Shown here piece after piece: positions 39,101 through 48,680 of a stretch of 64,000 nucleotides of DNA. Position 1 is the first letter of the stretch. Every line of letters begins with the position of its first letter. A program made the translations under genes and the position numbers. The DNA comes from Photobacterium sp. JCM 19050. GTDB lineage: Bacteria; Pseudomonadota; Gammaproteobacteria; Enterobacterales; Vibrionaceae. The stretch covers positions 62,001 through 126,000 of the forward strand of contig BAXG01000004.1 of NCBI GenBank assembly GCA_001310455.1. The letters run 5' to 3'. The notes beneath the pieces were generated by a model. It made no database searches. It had not been told where the DNA came from and saw nothing but the letters and a program-made list of their open reading frames with translations.

Positions 39101-40564
39101 ATGAGAAAGACAGTAAACTCACCGCTCGCCGCCGCCATTTTGCTGGCTTTGCCGGCCCTTGCGATGACAACCTATGCGAATGCCGCCTGTGAGCCGGATT
39201 TCTCCGGTGTTACAGTCACCGTCGGCTCCCAGAACGGTCCTTTTATCGCCTCGGCACTGCGCGCTGCCGGGGATGCGTGGGAAAAACAAACCTGCGGAAA
39301 CGTCAAAATTGTGGAGTTTCCTTTCGGTGAACTTTACCCGAAATTTATGACCGGAATGCAAACCGGATCCAGCGAAATCGACGTGCTGTCGTATATTCCA
39401 GCCTGGTTGCCTGACTTCAACAGCTTCCTGTCTGAAATGCCGGTTTCCATGCAGTCCGGGGATTATTGGAATGATCTCCACCCGGTGTACCGTGAACGCC
39501 TGATGGTGTGGGACGGCAAAGTAAAATCTGCCACCATGGATGGCGACATGCACATGCTGAACTACCGGGCTGACCTGTTTGATGACCCGGAAGAAAAAGC
39601 CGCCTTCAAGAAGAAATACGGTTACCCTCTGGCTGCCCCCATCACCTGGGATCAGTACTACGATATCGCGGAATTCTTTCACCGCCCGGATGAAGGCTTG
39701 TACGGCACCGCAGAAGCTTACAAGCGTGGCGGCCAGCAGTTTTGGTACTTTTTCTCACACGCGGCAAGTTATACCAACGACCCGAAAAATCCCGGATCCA
39801 TGTTCTTTAACCCGGAAACCATGGATGCACAGATCAACAATGCTGGCTGGCTGAAAGCCCTGCAGGATTACAAACGCGGCCTGCAATTCAATCCACCGGG
39901 TGCTTTGAACCACGGCTCCGGTGACGTCCGGCCGCTCTATGCGGGTGGTAAGGTAGCAATGAACATCGACTGGGCCGATTCCGGCGTGCTCGGTGCCAAT
40001 CCTAAAGAATCCAGTATTGTCGGGAATGTGCGTACTGCCATGCTTCCGGGATCTGCCAAGATATGGAACGCCAGAACAAGCACCTGGGAAACCTATGACA
40101 AACCTGTCGCTTCCCCTTTTCTCGCCTTCGGGGGTTGGCAGCTTGCTGTACCGGAATCAGCAGCCAATAAAGCGGCAGCCTGGGATTTTGTAAAAACCGT
40201 GACCAGCAAAGAGCAGTCCTCCAAAGCGATTGTGACCGCGAACACCGGCGTGAACCCTTACCGTCTCAGCCACTATGAGAATATCGATAACTGGCTGGCT
40301 ATTTTCTCCAAGCCGGAAGCTGAGTCTTACCTGGCCGCACAGCGCGCTTCCCTGGATGCACCGAACGTCGCACTGGATCTGCGCCTGCCGGGATTCTTCT
40401 CTTATACCGAAATCCTGGAGATTGAACTGTCCCGCGCTCTGGCCGGGGAAATCAGTGAACAGGAAGCCCTGGATAACATCGCCAAGCAATGGAACGAACT
40501 GACCGACGACTTCGGCCGGGAAAACCAGCTTAAGGCGTACCGGGCATCGATGGGGTTGAAATAG
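39101..40564 (+). CDS. extracellular solute-binding protein, family 1 (MalE type)
   Basis: A 487-residue precursor with a signal peptide ending [11 protein letters not shown]. The mature protein has the family 1 fold seen in maltose and polyol importers: [20 protein letters not shown] near the N-terminus, [28 protein letters not shown] and the C-terminal helices. ATG 39101 follows GGAAGTGGAA. It delivers substrate to the two permeases upstream. Length and the Cys-containing N-terminus are like binding proteins for sugar alcohols; ligand unproven. Confidence 0.87.
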   Translation: MRKTVNSPLAAAILLALPALAMTTYANAACEPDFSGVTVTVGSQNGPFIASALRAAGDAWEKQTCGNVKIVEFPFGELYPKFMTGMQTGSSEIDVLSYIPAWLPDFNSFLSEMPVSMQSGDYWNDLHPVYRERLMVWDGKVKSATMDGDMHMLNYRADLFDDPEEKAAFKKKYGYPLAAPITWDQYYDIAEFFHRPDEGLYGTAEAYKRGGQQFWYFFSHAASYTNDPKNPGSMFFNPETMDAQINNAGWLKALQDYKRGLQFNPPGALNHGSGDVRPLYAGGKVAMNIDWADSGVLGANPKESSIVGNVRTAMLPGSAKIWNARTSTWETYDKPVASPFLAFGGWQLAVPESAANKAAAWDFVKTVTSKEQSSKAIVTANTGVNPYRLSHYENIDNWLAIFSKPEAESYLAAQRASLDAPNVALDLRLPGFFSYTEILEIELSRALAGEISEQEALDNIAKQWNELTDDFGRENQLKAYRASMGLK

Positions 40565-40573
40565 GGAAGAAAC

Positions 40574-40628
40574 AGTGGCGAGAAGTGAGATTTGAGTCTT
40601 TTGAACTCACAACTCTTAACTCGCCACT
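40574..40628 (+). terminator. attenuator-like hairpin between binding protein and ATPase genes
   Basis: AGTGGCGAG at 40574 pairs with CTCGCCACT at 40620, followed by TTT, with an inner GTGAG/CTCAC pair. As ATPase genes downstream still need transcription, it is best read as a partial terminator or a 3' end that stabilises the binding-protein message. Confidence 0.6.
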
Positions 40629-40653
40629 TTTCAGTACGTTATTAAATAGCGAA

Positions 40654-41766
40654 ATGGAGTCTACTGTCGTGCCCCATCTATCCCTGACAAATATTACCAA
40701 GTCATATGGCGCGGTGAACGTCATACCCAAGCTTGATCTGTCCATTGAGCAAGGGGAGTTTATTGTGCTGGTCGGGCCATCCGGGTGCGGGAAGACCACC
40801 ACGCTCCGGATGATTGCCGGGCTGGAATCCGTGACCGGTGGGGAAATCACTTTGTCCGGGAGCGAAGTAACCCATGCCCAGCCGGGGCAGCGTAACTGCG
40901 CCATGGTGTTCCAGAATTACGCGCTTTACCCGCATATGACCGTCTATGACAACATTGCCTATGGGATGAAAGTACGCAAGGAAAAACCGGAGGTCATCAA
41001 CAGCCGGGTAAGTGAAGCGGCAACCCTGTTGGGGATCGAAAAACTGCTCGACCGAAAACCCCGTCACCTGTCCGGAGGACAGCGCCAGCGCGTCGCGATC
41101 GGCCGGGCCATAGTCCGCCATCCCGATGTATTTTTGTTCGACGAGCCGCTTTCCAACCTGGATGCCAAGCTCCGGTAGAAATGCGCACAGAGATAAAGCA
41201 GCTTCAGCGGCGTCTCGGCACAACGGCGGTTTACGTGACCCATGACCAGGTAGAAGCCATGACAATGGCAGATCGGGTGGTAGTGATGCAAAACGGCCAC
41301 ATTGAACAGGTTGCACCGCCTATTGAACTGTACGAAAAACCGGCCAACCGGTTTGTCGCTGAGTTCATCGGCGCACCGAGTATGAATTTTCTCGCCGTCA
41401 CCGTGGCAGAAAACGGCGCGGAAATCACGCTGGCATCGGGGCAGCGACTGCCGGTTCACCCCGACCACCAGCCGGCCCTTTTTCCTTATTTCGGCCAAAA
41501 AGTGGTGTTTGGAATCCGGCCTGAACATACTCGGGGCGCTACAGCACAGGAAACCGGTTCACAGATTGTATCGGTAGTACAAAGCCGTTGAACCTCTGGG
41601 CTCTCACACAGTGGTGATTGCAGATTTTGAGGGCTGCCCGTTCACTGCTCAGGTCGACAGCCACTATCCGGCCAAGCTCGACAGCCTCTGTCTGCTGGTC
41701 CCGGATATGGCAAAAGCCCACTACTTCGATATTCATACTGAACAAAGGATTTCCACCGGCAGCTAG
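40654..41766 (+). CDS. carbohydrate ABC transporter ATPase, MsmX/UgpC type (two frameshifts)
   Basis: About 370 residues after repair. Walker A is [10 protein letters not shown], signature [14 protein letters not shown], Walker [13 protein letters not shown], switch YVTHDQVEA, followed by a TOBE domain. A G missing near 41174 (restoring [11 protein letters not shown]) and an extra A at 41581-41583 (restoring [14 protein letters not shown]) split it in three. GTG 40669, preceded by GGAG at good spacing, may be the true start instead of ATG 40654. It energises the MalFG-type permeases above. Confidence 0.84.
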
Positions 41767-41789
41767 GTGCTGCCGCTCAAGGAGGAACC

Positions 41790-43319
41790 ATGACGCAACC
41801 CCTATTCCTGGTGATTGATGTCGGTACAGGATCAGTACGGGCAGCTGCGGTGGACAAAAAAGGCACCATTCTGGCCTTTGCCAACCGCGAGCACGACCAG
41901 CACGTGCCCCGTTACGGATGGTGTGAACAGCGCCCGGTCGACTGGTGGCAAGGGGCTGCGGAATCAGTCAGGAATGTGGTTGAGACCCTCGGAAGGGAAG
42001 CGGAGCGCATCGAATGTATTGCCTGCTGCGGCCAAATGCACGGTACGGTTTTTGTGGACGGCAGCGGAGAGATTACCCGGGAATACGCGCTGCTCTGGAA
42101 CGACAAACGCACCATCCCGCAGGTTGAAGCTTACCAGCGCAAATTTGGAATTGATGGCAGCCTGAGAGAAACCGGCAATCCGCCAACCCCAGCCTGGCCC
42201 GGCTTCAAGCTCCAGTGGCTGGCAGAGTACGAACCGGAACTGTTGGAACGCAGTGCGAAAGTAATGATGCCGAAGGACTATATCAACTTCCGCCTGACCG
42301 GGAATATAGCCTTCGACGATACAGAAGCATCACTGAGTTTCATGATGGATGCAGACAGCAGTTGTTGGTCATCCGTCATGCTTCAACAACTTGAGATTGA
42401 TCCTTCCCTGCTGCCGCCCCTTCGTAAACCCTTGGAGATCCTGGGAATGGTAACAGAGCGCGCCTCCCGTGAAACCGGGCTTAGCAGCGGGATCCCTGTT
42501 GCAGTGGGAGGCGGGGATTTTCCCCTGACCTTGCTTGGCTCCGGAGCTTGTTCACCGGGTATTGGCTCGGACGTAACAGGGACGTCTTCCATCATCACCC
42601 TTATCCAGAAACAGCCGGTCCGACACCCAGAACTTTCCAACGTCAAGACACCCGAAGGCAATTGGGGGGCGTTTACGCTGCTCGATGCCGGTGGTGATGC
42701 AGTTCGCTGGGCAAGGCGGGCGATGAATGAAAACAGCCTCTCTTATGCCGAGGCGACAGAAAAAGCAGCGCAGTCTCCGGCGGGCAGCCGGAACCTGTTT
42801 TTCCTGCCTTATCTTACCGGTGAGCGACTCGGTGAGACCCGAAATTCACGCGCCATGTTTTTTGGCCTCAACTCTGGTCACAGCCTTGAAGACATGCACC
42901 GCTCAGTTTTGGAAGGAGTCGCCTTTGCAGTCCGACGTCACATTGAGCAAATGTCTGACGCCGGGCAGCCGCCGGAGCAGATTATTGCAGCCAGTGGCGG
43001 TGCAAAGTCCCGGCTATGGCTGGAAATAAAGGCCAGCATGTATGGCTCGCCGATTGTCGTGCCCGAGGAACCGGAGTGCGGCGTCATCGGCTGTACCGCA
43101 CTGGCTGCTACTGCCAGTGGACATTTCAATACACTGGAAGACGCAGCGGCATCATTGGTCGGTTTTGCTCAGGAGGTACAACCGAACCCGACCTGGCAGG
43201 AAACCTATGACCGCATGTTCCCGCTTTTTACACAAATCAAGGAAGCAAACAGCCACCTTTACAAGAAACTGGATGCGCTTGAATCTGACGAGGAAAACAT
43301 GAACAGCGGAGAAAAATAA
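41790..43319 (+). CDS. FGGY-family carbohydrate kinase, xylulokinase-like
   Basis: A 509-residue kinase. LVIDVGTGSVRAAAVD is the N-terminal phosphate loop of the actin-like ATPase fold, CCGQMHGTVFVDG and YALLWNDKRT are conserved substrate-domain blocks, GTSSIITLI the adenosine loop, and VIAASGGAKSRLWLEIKA (here IIAASGGAKS) the FGGY signature region. It phosphorylates a ketose or polyol entering through one of the two importers. Xylulose is the best guess by similarity, but the family is broad. Reads intact; 23 bases after the ATPase stop. Confidence 0.87.
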   Translation: MTQPLFLVIDVGTGSVRAAAVDKKGTILAFANREHDQHVPRYGWCEQRPVDWWQGAAESVRNVVETLGREAERIECIACCGQMHGTVFVDGSGEITREYALLWNDKRTIPQVEAYQRKFGIDGSLRETGNPPTPAWPGFKLQWLAEYEPELLERSAKVMMPKDYINFRLTGNIAFDDTEASLSFMMDADSSCWSSVMLQQLEIDPSLLPPLRKPLEILGMVTERASRETGLSSGIPVAVGGGDFPLTLLGSGACSPGIGSDVTGTSSIITLIQKQPVRHPELSNVKTPEGNWGAFTLLDAGGDAVRWARRAMNENSLSYAEATEKAAQSPAGSRNLFFLPYLTGERLGETRNSRAMFFGLNSGHSLEDMHRSVLEGVAFAVRRHIEQMSDAGQPPEQIIAASGGAKSRLWLEIKASMYGSPIVVPEEPECGVIGCTALAATASGHFNTLEDAAASLVGFAQEVQPNPTWQETYDRMFPLFTQIKEANSHLYKKLDALESDEENMNSGEK

Positions 43320-43388
43320 TTAACCTCAAGTAACGCGCCCCGGCCTGTCTTCTTGCGTTGGCTACCGGGGCAAAAATTGCAATATATA

Positions 43389-43403
43389 TGTATTAATACT
43401 ACA
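43389..43403. promoter_or_regulatory. palindromic operator, copy 3
   Basis: TGTATTAATACTACA matches TGTAGTAATACTACA at 14 of 15 positions. It lies 76-90 bases before the RbsB-like gene and after the kinase gene, marking a second regulated promoter within the island. Confidence 0.65.
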
Positions 43404-43478
43404 TAAATCACCCGAATTTTCGTCATTAAGACGACGCATTGGTGCAATTTATGTATTTTCACTAAAGAGGATGGAACA

Positions 43479-44443
43479 ATGAAATTATTCACCTATTGCG
43501 CTGCTGCGGCAGCATTACTGCTCGCCAGCCAGGCGGCGCTGGCCGCTGACTGCAAAATCGGTATTTCAATGAAAACCCTGAGCGCCCCCTATTTCGCTGC
43601 CCAGGAAGTCTCTGCCAAGAAACACGCCCAGGAACTGGGGTGTGAAGTGCTATCCACCGATGGCCAGAACGATCTGGTTAAACAAATTGCCGATGTAGAA
43701 GACATGGTCGCTCAGGGTATCGACGCGCTCATTATCAATCCACGCGACAGCGAGGCGCTGGTTCCTGCGGTTAATGCAGCAACCGCCGCCGGGGTTAAAG
43801 TTTTCGTCATCGACTCCACGCTCAACCCCAATGCGGACTTTATTTCACTGGTTCAGTCGTCAAACAGCCAAAACGGGCGTCTTGTCGGTGGCTGGATTGC
43901 AAAAGAAATGGAAGGCAAGAAGCTGAAAATCGCCTTGTTGTCCGGAGAAAAAGGGAATGAAGTGGGCATGGAGCGCCGACTTGGGGTGATCTCCGGCATC
44001 ATCGAAGGCCAGTTGCGCAATGAAGGCGAAGCCAATCTGGAAATCGTGGCGCAGGGCTGGGGAGGCTGGAACAGTGAGGGGGGCCTGAAAGCATGGAAGA
44101 TATTCTGGTCGCCAACCCGGATGTCAACGTGGTGCTCGGCGAGAACGATTCGATGGTACTCGGTGCCAAAAAAGCCGTTGAAGCTGAAAAACTCGGTGAC
44201 AAGGTATTGCTGGTTGCAGCGGCGGATGGTCAGAAAGAAGCACTCAGGCTGATTAAGGAAGGGGGTTACGGGGCAACCGGCCTCAACGACCCGGCGCTGG
44301 TGGCATCAACTGCCGTTGATATGGCAAAGCAAGCCATTGATGGGAAGTTGTCAGCAGACACACCGAAACTTACCTACACCAAACCGGATGTTATCACCCA
44401 GGATAACGTCGACAAGTACCTGCGAGACGATGCGGTATTCTGA
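43479..44443 (+). CDS. sugar ABC transporter periplasmic binding protein, RbsB type (frameshifted)
   Basis: About 321 residues after repair. A signal peptide ends [11 protein letters not shown], followed by the periplasmic-binding-protein type 1 fold: [39 protein letters not shown], and [13 protein letters not shown]. An A missing near 44093 (GCAATGG read as GCATGG) breaks the frame; repair gives [17 protein letters not shown]. It binds a pentose, hexose or polyol for the CUT2 importer encoded next. AAAGAGGATGGAACA precedes the start. Confidence 0.86.
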
Positions 44444-44459
44444 TTTGTCGGAGAACGTT

Positions 44460-45966
44460 ATGGGCAAGGCGCTTATCACCGTAACCGGACTCCACCGCTA
44501 TTTTGGTGGGGTGAAAGCCCTGCAAGGTGTGGATTTCTCGCTCAAGGAAGGGGAAGTTCACGCCCTTATCGGGGAGAACGGGGCGGGAAAATCTACTGAT
44601 GCGAGTGCTCGGGGGCGAGTACCCTCCAACCAAAGGATCACTTTCTTTTTCCGGCAAGCCGGTGAAGCTCAATTCTCCGCAGGATGCCCTCGACAGCGGT
44701 ATCGCAGTGATCCACCAGGAGATGGTGTTGGCACCGGATTTGTCGATTGCCGAAAACATCTACCTGGGAGAGCTCCCGCTGTGGGTAAGCCGGCGCGCAA
44801 TGCAGACAAATGCTGCCAGTATTATTCGCAGACTGGGGTTTGACCTGAACCCCGCGGCTGAAGTTGGTACCTTGCCCGTCGCCCACCAGCAAATTGTGGA
44901 AATTGCCAAAGCGCTGTCGAAAAACGCCCGGGTGATCGTGTTTGACGAACCGACTGCGGTGCTTTCTGAGCAAGATGCACAACGCATGCTTTCGATAATC
45001 GATGACCTTCGTAAAACCGGCGTATCGGTAATTTATATCTCCCACCGTCTGGACGAAGTGTTGCAGATCGCAGACCGCATTACCGTACTCAAAGACGGGC
45101 AATCCGTCGCAACGCTGGATAACCGGGAAGCTGAGAAAGCGACGCTCTCCGTGGATGATTTGATTCCTTTAATGGTTGGCAGACCGCTCTCTGATCTGTT
45201 CGGTGCACCAGACAACAGGAAACCGGGAAAAGAAGTCCTGCGTGTTGAAGGGCTGTCGGACAACCGGCGGGTCAAAGGTTTCAACCTCACCGTAAAAGCC
45301 GGGGAAATTGTTGGTCTCGGCGGTTTGGTGGGAGCAGGAAGGACGGAAGCTGTCCGGCTGCTGTTCGGGGCAGGTCCCAAGTCGGCAGGAAACGTGTTTT
45401 TGCACGGTAAACCGCTGAAAATCCGATCGCCGGTAGATGCCGTGCATGCCGGTATCGGGCTGATACCAGAAGATCGCAAAAACCACGGCACCGTGCTCGA
45501 TTTTGCCATAAGCCACAATACGACGATGGCCAGGCTGGATGCGGTTGTGGTCGCTGGAGACATCATCAACCACAGCCGGGAAATCGGGCTTGTTCAGCAA
45601 CTCGCGAACAAATTGAAACTGAAATGCGGTGCGATATCTGACCCGGTTTCCAGTTTATCAGGTGGTAACCAGCAAAAAGTGGTATTGGCAAAGTGGTTCC
45701 ATGCTGACTGCGAAGTGCTCATCTTTGACGAGCCGACACGGGGTGTAGATGTCGGGGCAAAAGCTGAAATTTATACCCTCATCAAGTATTTCGCCGGGCT
45801 TGGCCGGGCGGTGGTGGTGATTTCCTCTGAACACCAGGAACTGTTTGGGCTTTGTGACCGCATCACTGTGATGCGGGAAGGGGAAATTACCGGCGAGTTG
45901 CTTCCCCCTGATTACAAGGAAGAGAGCCTGCTCAAACTGGCAATGGTTCAGGGAAGCGCTGCCTGA
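44460..45966 (+). CDS. sugar ABC transporter ATPase with two domains, RbsA type (frameshifted)
   Basis: About 502 residues after repair. The first ATPase domain has [11 protein letters not shown] and the second the variant [12 protein letters not shown]; signatures are [14 protein letters not shown] and [15 protein letters not shown], Walker B sites [11 protein letters not shown] and [12 protein letters not shown]. Around 44597 two bases appear missing (ACTGATGCG for ACTCTGATGCG), which cuts the first Walker A helix. The start ATG 44460 follows CGGAGAACG. This duplicated architecture is specific for CUT2 importers. Confidence 0.86.
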
Positions 45967-46068
45967 CGGCCACAAAAAAGGAAGCCTGAAGACATGGAAA
46001 CAACAAACCCTAAAACCCATCCGGTTGCAAAGCAAACCAATAATCACGCCGGTAAGGGAGGCGGAAAC

Positions 46069-47031
46069 ATGGACGCTATTTCGACCGGCCAGAAAATCCA
46101 GTCACTGCTCCAGAAATGGGGCACGGTCCTTATTCTGGTGGTATTGCTGGTGGCTGCGGCTTCCCAGTCAGACGTGTTCCTGACCGAACGCAATATCATG
46201 AATGTACTTAGGCAGATAGCCGGTATCGGCCTGCTTTCTATCGGTATGCTGTTTGTGATACTGACTCGAGGTATCGACCTGTCCGTGGGTTCTATTGCAG
46301 CGTTGGGAAGCGTGCTTTCGGCCCTTTTTGTGGCAGAAATGAACCCAGCAATGGCGATAAGCGCGGCCATTGCTATCGGTGCCGGGTGTGGCTTGGTTTC
46401 TGGCATTTTGGTGGCCTATCTCAAACTCCCTCCCTTTGTCACAACCCTGGCAATGATGACCATCGCCAGGGGGCTCTCATTAATCGCCTCCGAAGGCCAG
46501 CCCATCGTCATGGGTGAACCGGGACGTTTCCTGACCGCCTTTGGTTCCGGCTATTTTCTTGGCGTCCCGCTGCCAGTCATCCTGATGTTGTCACTCTTTC
46601 TGGTTGCCGGGCTGGTTTTACGTTTTACCCGGTTTGGCCGGCTGGTGACCGCCATTGGCTCCAACAGTGAAGCGGTTCGGCTATCCGGTATCCGAGTATC
46701 CGGTTATGTCGTCTCTGTCTATGTCATATCCGGCGCGCTCGCGGCAGCAGCCGGCATTATCTCTACCAGCCGCACCGGCGTGGGGTCAGCAACTATCGGA
46801 GTTGCCGCAGAACTGGATGCCATTGCCGCGGTGGTTATCGGGGGAGCCAGCCTTATGGGAGGGAAAGGCACTGCATTGAATACCCTTATTGGCTGCCTCA
46901 TTCTGGGCATCATTGCCAACCTGATGAATCTGGCAAAAGTGCCGGGTTACCACCAGCAGGTGTTTATGGGACTTATCATCGTAGGCGCAATGCTTTTGCA
47001 ATACGGTTCAACGTTCCTGCGCAGACACTGA
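46069..47031 (+). CDS. sugar ABC transporter permease, RbsC type
   Basis: A 320-residue inner-membrane permease (345 if the upstream ATG at 45994 is used). LTRGIDLSVGSIAALGSVLS and AIGSNSEAVRLSGIRVSGY are the family blocks, and VVIGGASLMGGKGTALNTLIG the ATPase-contact region. GGAGG seven bases before ATG 46069 (MDAISTGQK) favours that start. With the binding protein and double ATPase it forms a complete CUT2 importer. No break is seen. Confidence 0.87.
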   Translation: MDAISTGQKIQSLLQKWGTVLILVVLLVAAASQSDVFLTERNIMNVLRQIAGIGLLSIGMLFVILTRGIDLSVGSIAALGSVLSALFVAEMNPAMAISAAIAIGAGCGLVSGILVAYLKLPPFVTTLAMMTIARGLSLIASEGQPIVMGEPGRFLTAFGSGYFLGVPLPVILMLSLFLVAGLVLRFTRFGRLVTAIGSNSEAVRLSGIRVSGYVVSVYVISGALAAAAGIISTSRTGVGSATIGVAAELDAIAAVVIGGASLMGGKGTALNTLIGCLILGIIANLMNLAKVPGYHQQVFMGLIIVGAMLLQYGSTFLRRH

Positions 47032-47087
47032 AATCCGAACTGCGATGATGCCTTCATCATTATTTTGCAATTACAGGGGACTAGCTT

Positions 47088-47861
47088 ATGTATATGGAAA
47101 GATTCCGGCTGGATGGTAAAACAGCCCTGGTAACAGGTGCCGCCCGTGGGATTGGGCTTGCCATCAGTCATGCACTTTCTGAAGCCGGTGCCAGGGTGGT
47201 AATGGCGGATCTTGATCCGGCTACATTGGAAGACGCTAAACAACAGCTTAATGATGCAGGGTATCACCCGGAAACCATCGAGCTTGATGTGACCCGTTCT
47301 TCCGAGGTCAATGAAGCCGCCAACGAGCTTACCGAACGTGGCATAACTATTGACATTCTGGTGAATAACGCAGGTATTTCCATCAGCAACAGCCCCGCTG
47401 AAACCATGACGGATGACGTCTGGCAAAAAGTCATGAATGTGAATATCAACGGCCTTTTCTATTGCTGCCGGACATTTGGCGCAGCCATGCTAGAGCGCCG
47501 AAACGGTGTCATTGTGAATCTCGGTTCCATGTCCGGGATCATCGTCAACCGTCCGCAGGAACAATGCCAGTACAATGCTTCCAAGGCCGCCGTTCATCAA
47601 CTGACAAAATCATTGGCGGCAGAGTGGGCAACACGCGGTGTGCGTGTGAACGCTGTCGCGCCGACCTATGTTGAAACCGCGCTGACATCCTTCGTTTACG
47701 ATGACGATGAGATGTACGGTCACTGGGTGGGCAACACACCTATGAACCGCATGGGACAGCCGGATGAAATTGCGTCCGTTGTTCTGTTTCTCGCCAGCGA
47801 TGCTGCCAGCCTGATGACAGGTTCAATCGTCCTGGCAGATGGTGGATATACCTGCTGGTAA
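47088..47861 (+). CDS. short-chain dehydrogenase, galactitol 2-dehydrogenase-like
   Basis: A 257-residue SDR. VTGAARGIGLA is the NAD loop, ILVNNAGIS the NNAG strand, and GSMSG with YNASKAAVHQL the catalytic Ser, Tyr and Lys. The block IVNLGSMSGIIVNRPQ, the LAAEWATRGVRVNAVAP region and the end DGGYTCW closely resemble galactitol and D-arabinitol-type polyol dehydrogenases, which makes a polyol substrate likely. It follows the RbsC-type permease by 56 bases. Confidence 0.86.
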   Translation: MYMERFRLDGKTALVTGAARGIGLAISHALSEAGARVVMADLDPATLEDAKQQLNDAGYHPETIELDVTRSSEVNEAANELTERGITIDILVNNAGISISNSPAETMTDDVWQKVMNVNINGLFYCCRTFGAAMLERRNGVIVNLGSMSGIIVNRPQEQCQYNASKAAVHQLTKSLAAEWATRGVRVNAVAPTYVETALTSFVYDDDEMYGHWVGNTPMNRMGQPDEIASVVLFLASDAASLMTGSIVLADGGYTCW

Positions 47862-47877
47862 AAAATAATGCTTACAT

Positions 47878-47902
47878 TATACCCAAACCACCTCAAGGTG
47901 CA
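47878..47902 (+). repeat. solo terminus of the dispersed MITE-like repeat
   Basis: TATACCCAAACCACCTCAAG followed by GTGCA is identical in layout to the left end of the copies at 25968 and 60467, but the rest of the element is missing. It lies in the leader of the HAD phosphatase gene and creates a false upstream start (YPNHLKV). Confidence 0.75.
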
Positions 47903-47924
47903 GTTTGGGGATATAAGGAAAGAG

Positions 47925-48623
47925 ATGGACAGAAAAACTGCAGTAGACACGTTAAATTTATCATCGCTTCGCCGGGAGGATATCCGTTTTGATGCCGTAT
48001 TGTGGGACATGGACGGCACCCTTGCTGACAGTGAACCCCTGCACGAGAAAGCCATGCGTAGTGTATTGGCGGGACTGGGCATTACGCCATCTGATGATGA
48101 CTTTAACAATGTTATCGGTACTGAAGGACCGGTCACTTTCAGGTATTTTGCTGAAAAGTACCATCTCACTATCAGCTACGAAGACTACCGCAACCAGAAC
48201 TACCGGTATTATTGCCAGCACAGTAGCACAATCCTTCCCCTGTTCGGTTGTGAGATCTATCTCGCCCTGAGAAAACTGGGGGTCCCTCAGGCCATTGTCT
48301 CCAACTCCGACCGTATGTTGGTACAGGCCACCATGCGTGCCATTGGTATCGAAGTTCCCGCACTGACAGTCGTGACCCGCAATGATGTGCTGTTGGGTAA
48401 ACCGCACCCGGAAGGATATTTGCGTGCGGCACACTTGCTGGATATTCAGCCGGGGCGAATTGCCGTTATCGAAGACAGTCATGTCGGGGCTCAGGCCGGT
48501 ATTGATGCAGGAATGACAGTCATTGGCGTTCCCACAGAAGAAAACCGAAACCGTTTCAGCCCAGACATTTCGCTTGCTGACAATACTGGCCTGCTTTTGG
48601 CCTACCTGACCGGAAACAAATAG
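47925..48623 (+). CDS. HAD-superfamily phosphatase, beta-phosphoglucomutase-like
   Basis: A 232-residue HAD hydrolase. LWDMDGTLADSEP is motif I with nucleophile and acid aspartates, IVSNSD motif II, GKPHPEGYL motif III with the lysine, and IAVIEDSHVGAQAG motif IV. It probably dephosphorylates a sugar or polyol phosphate of this pathway, as similar phosphatases in polyol operons do. I chose ATG 47925 behind AAGGAAAGAG; the longer frame starts inside a repeat remnant. Confidence 0.85.
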   Translation: MDRKTAVDTLNLSSLRREDIRFDAVLWDMDGTLADSEPLHEKAMRSVLAGLGITPSDDDFNNVIGTEGPVTFRYFAEKYHLTISYEDYRNQNYRYYCQHSSTILPLFGCEIYLALRKLGVPQAIVSNSDRMLVQATMRAIGIEVPALTVVTRNDVLLGKPHPEGYLRAAHLLDIQPGRIAVIEDSHVGAQAGIDAGMTVIGVPTEENRNRFSPDISLADNTGLLLAYLTGNK

Positions 48624-48680
48624 CCCGGTCTTTCGCATTCACGCAGACCTGAAGGCAGCTTAAAGGACAAGGACAGTATC

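Noticed and set aside
47868..47924. N-terminal extension of the HAD phosphatase (MLTLYPNHLKV)
   Set aside because: These codons come from a terminus of the dispersed repeat; a proper ribosome-binding site precedes the ATG at 47925.
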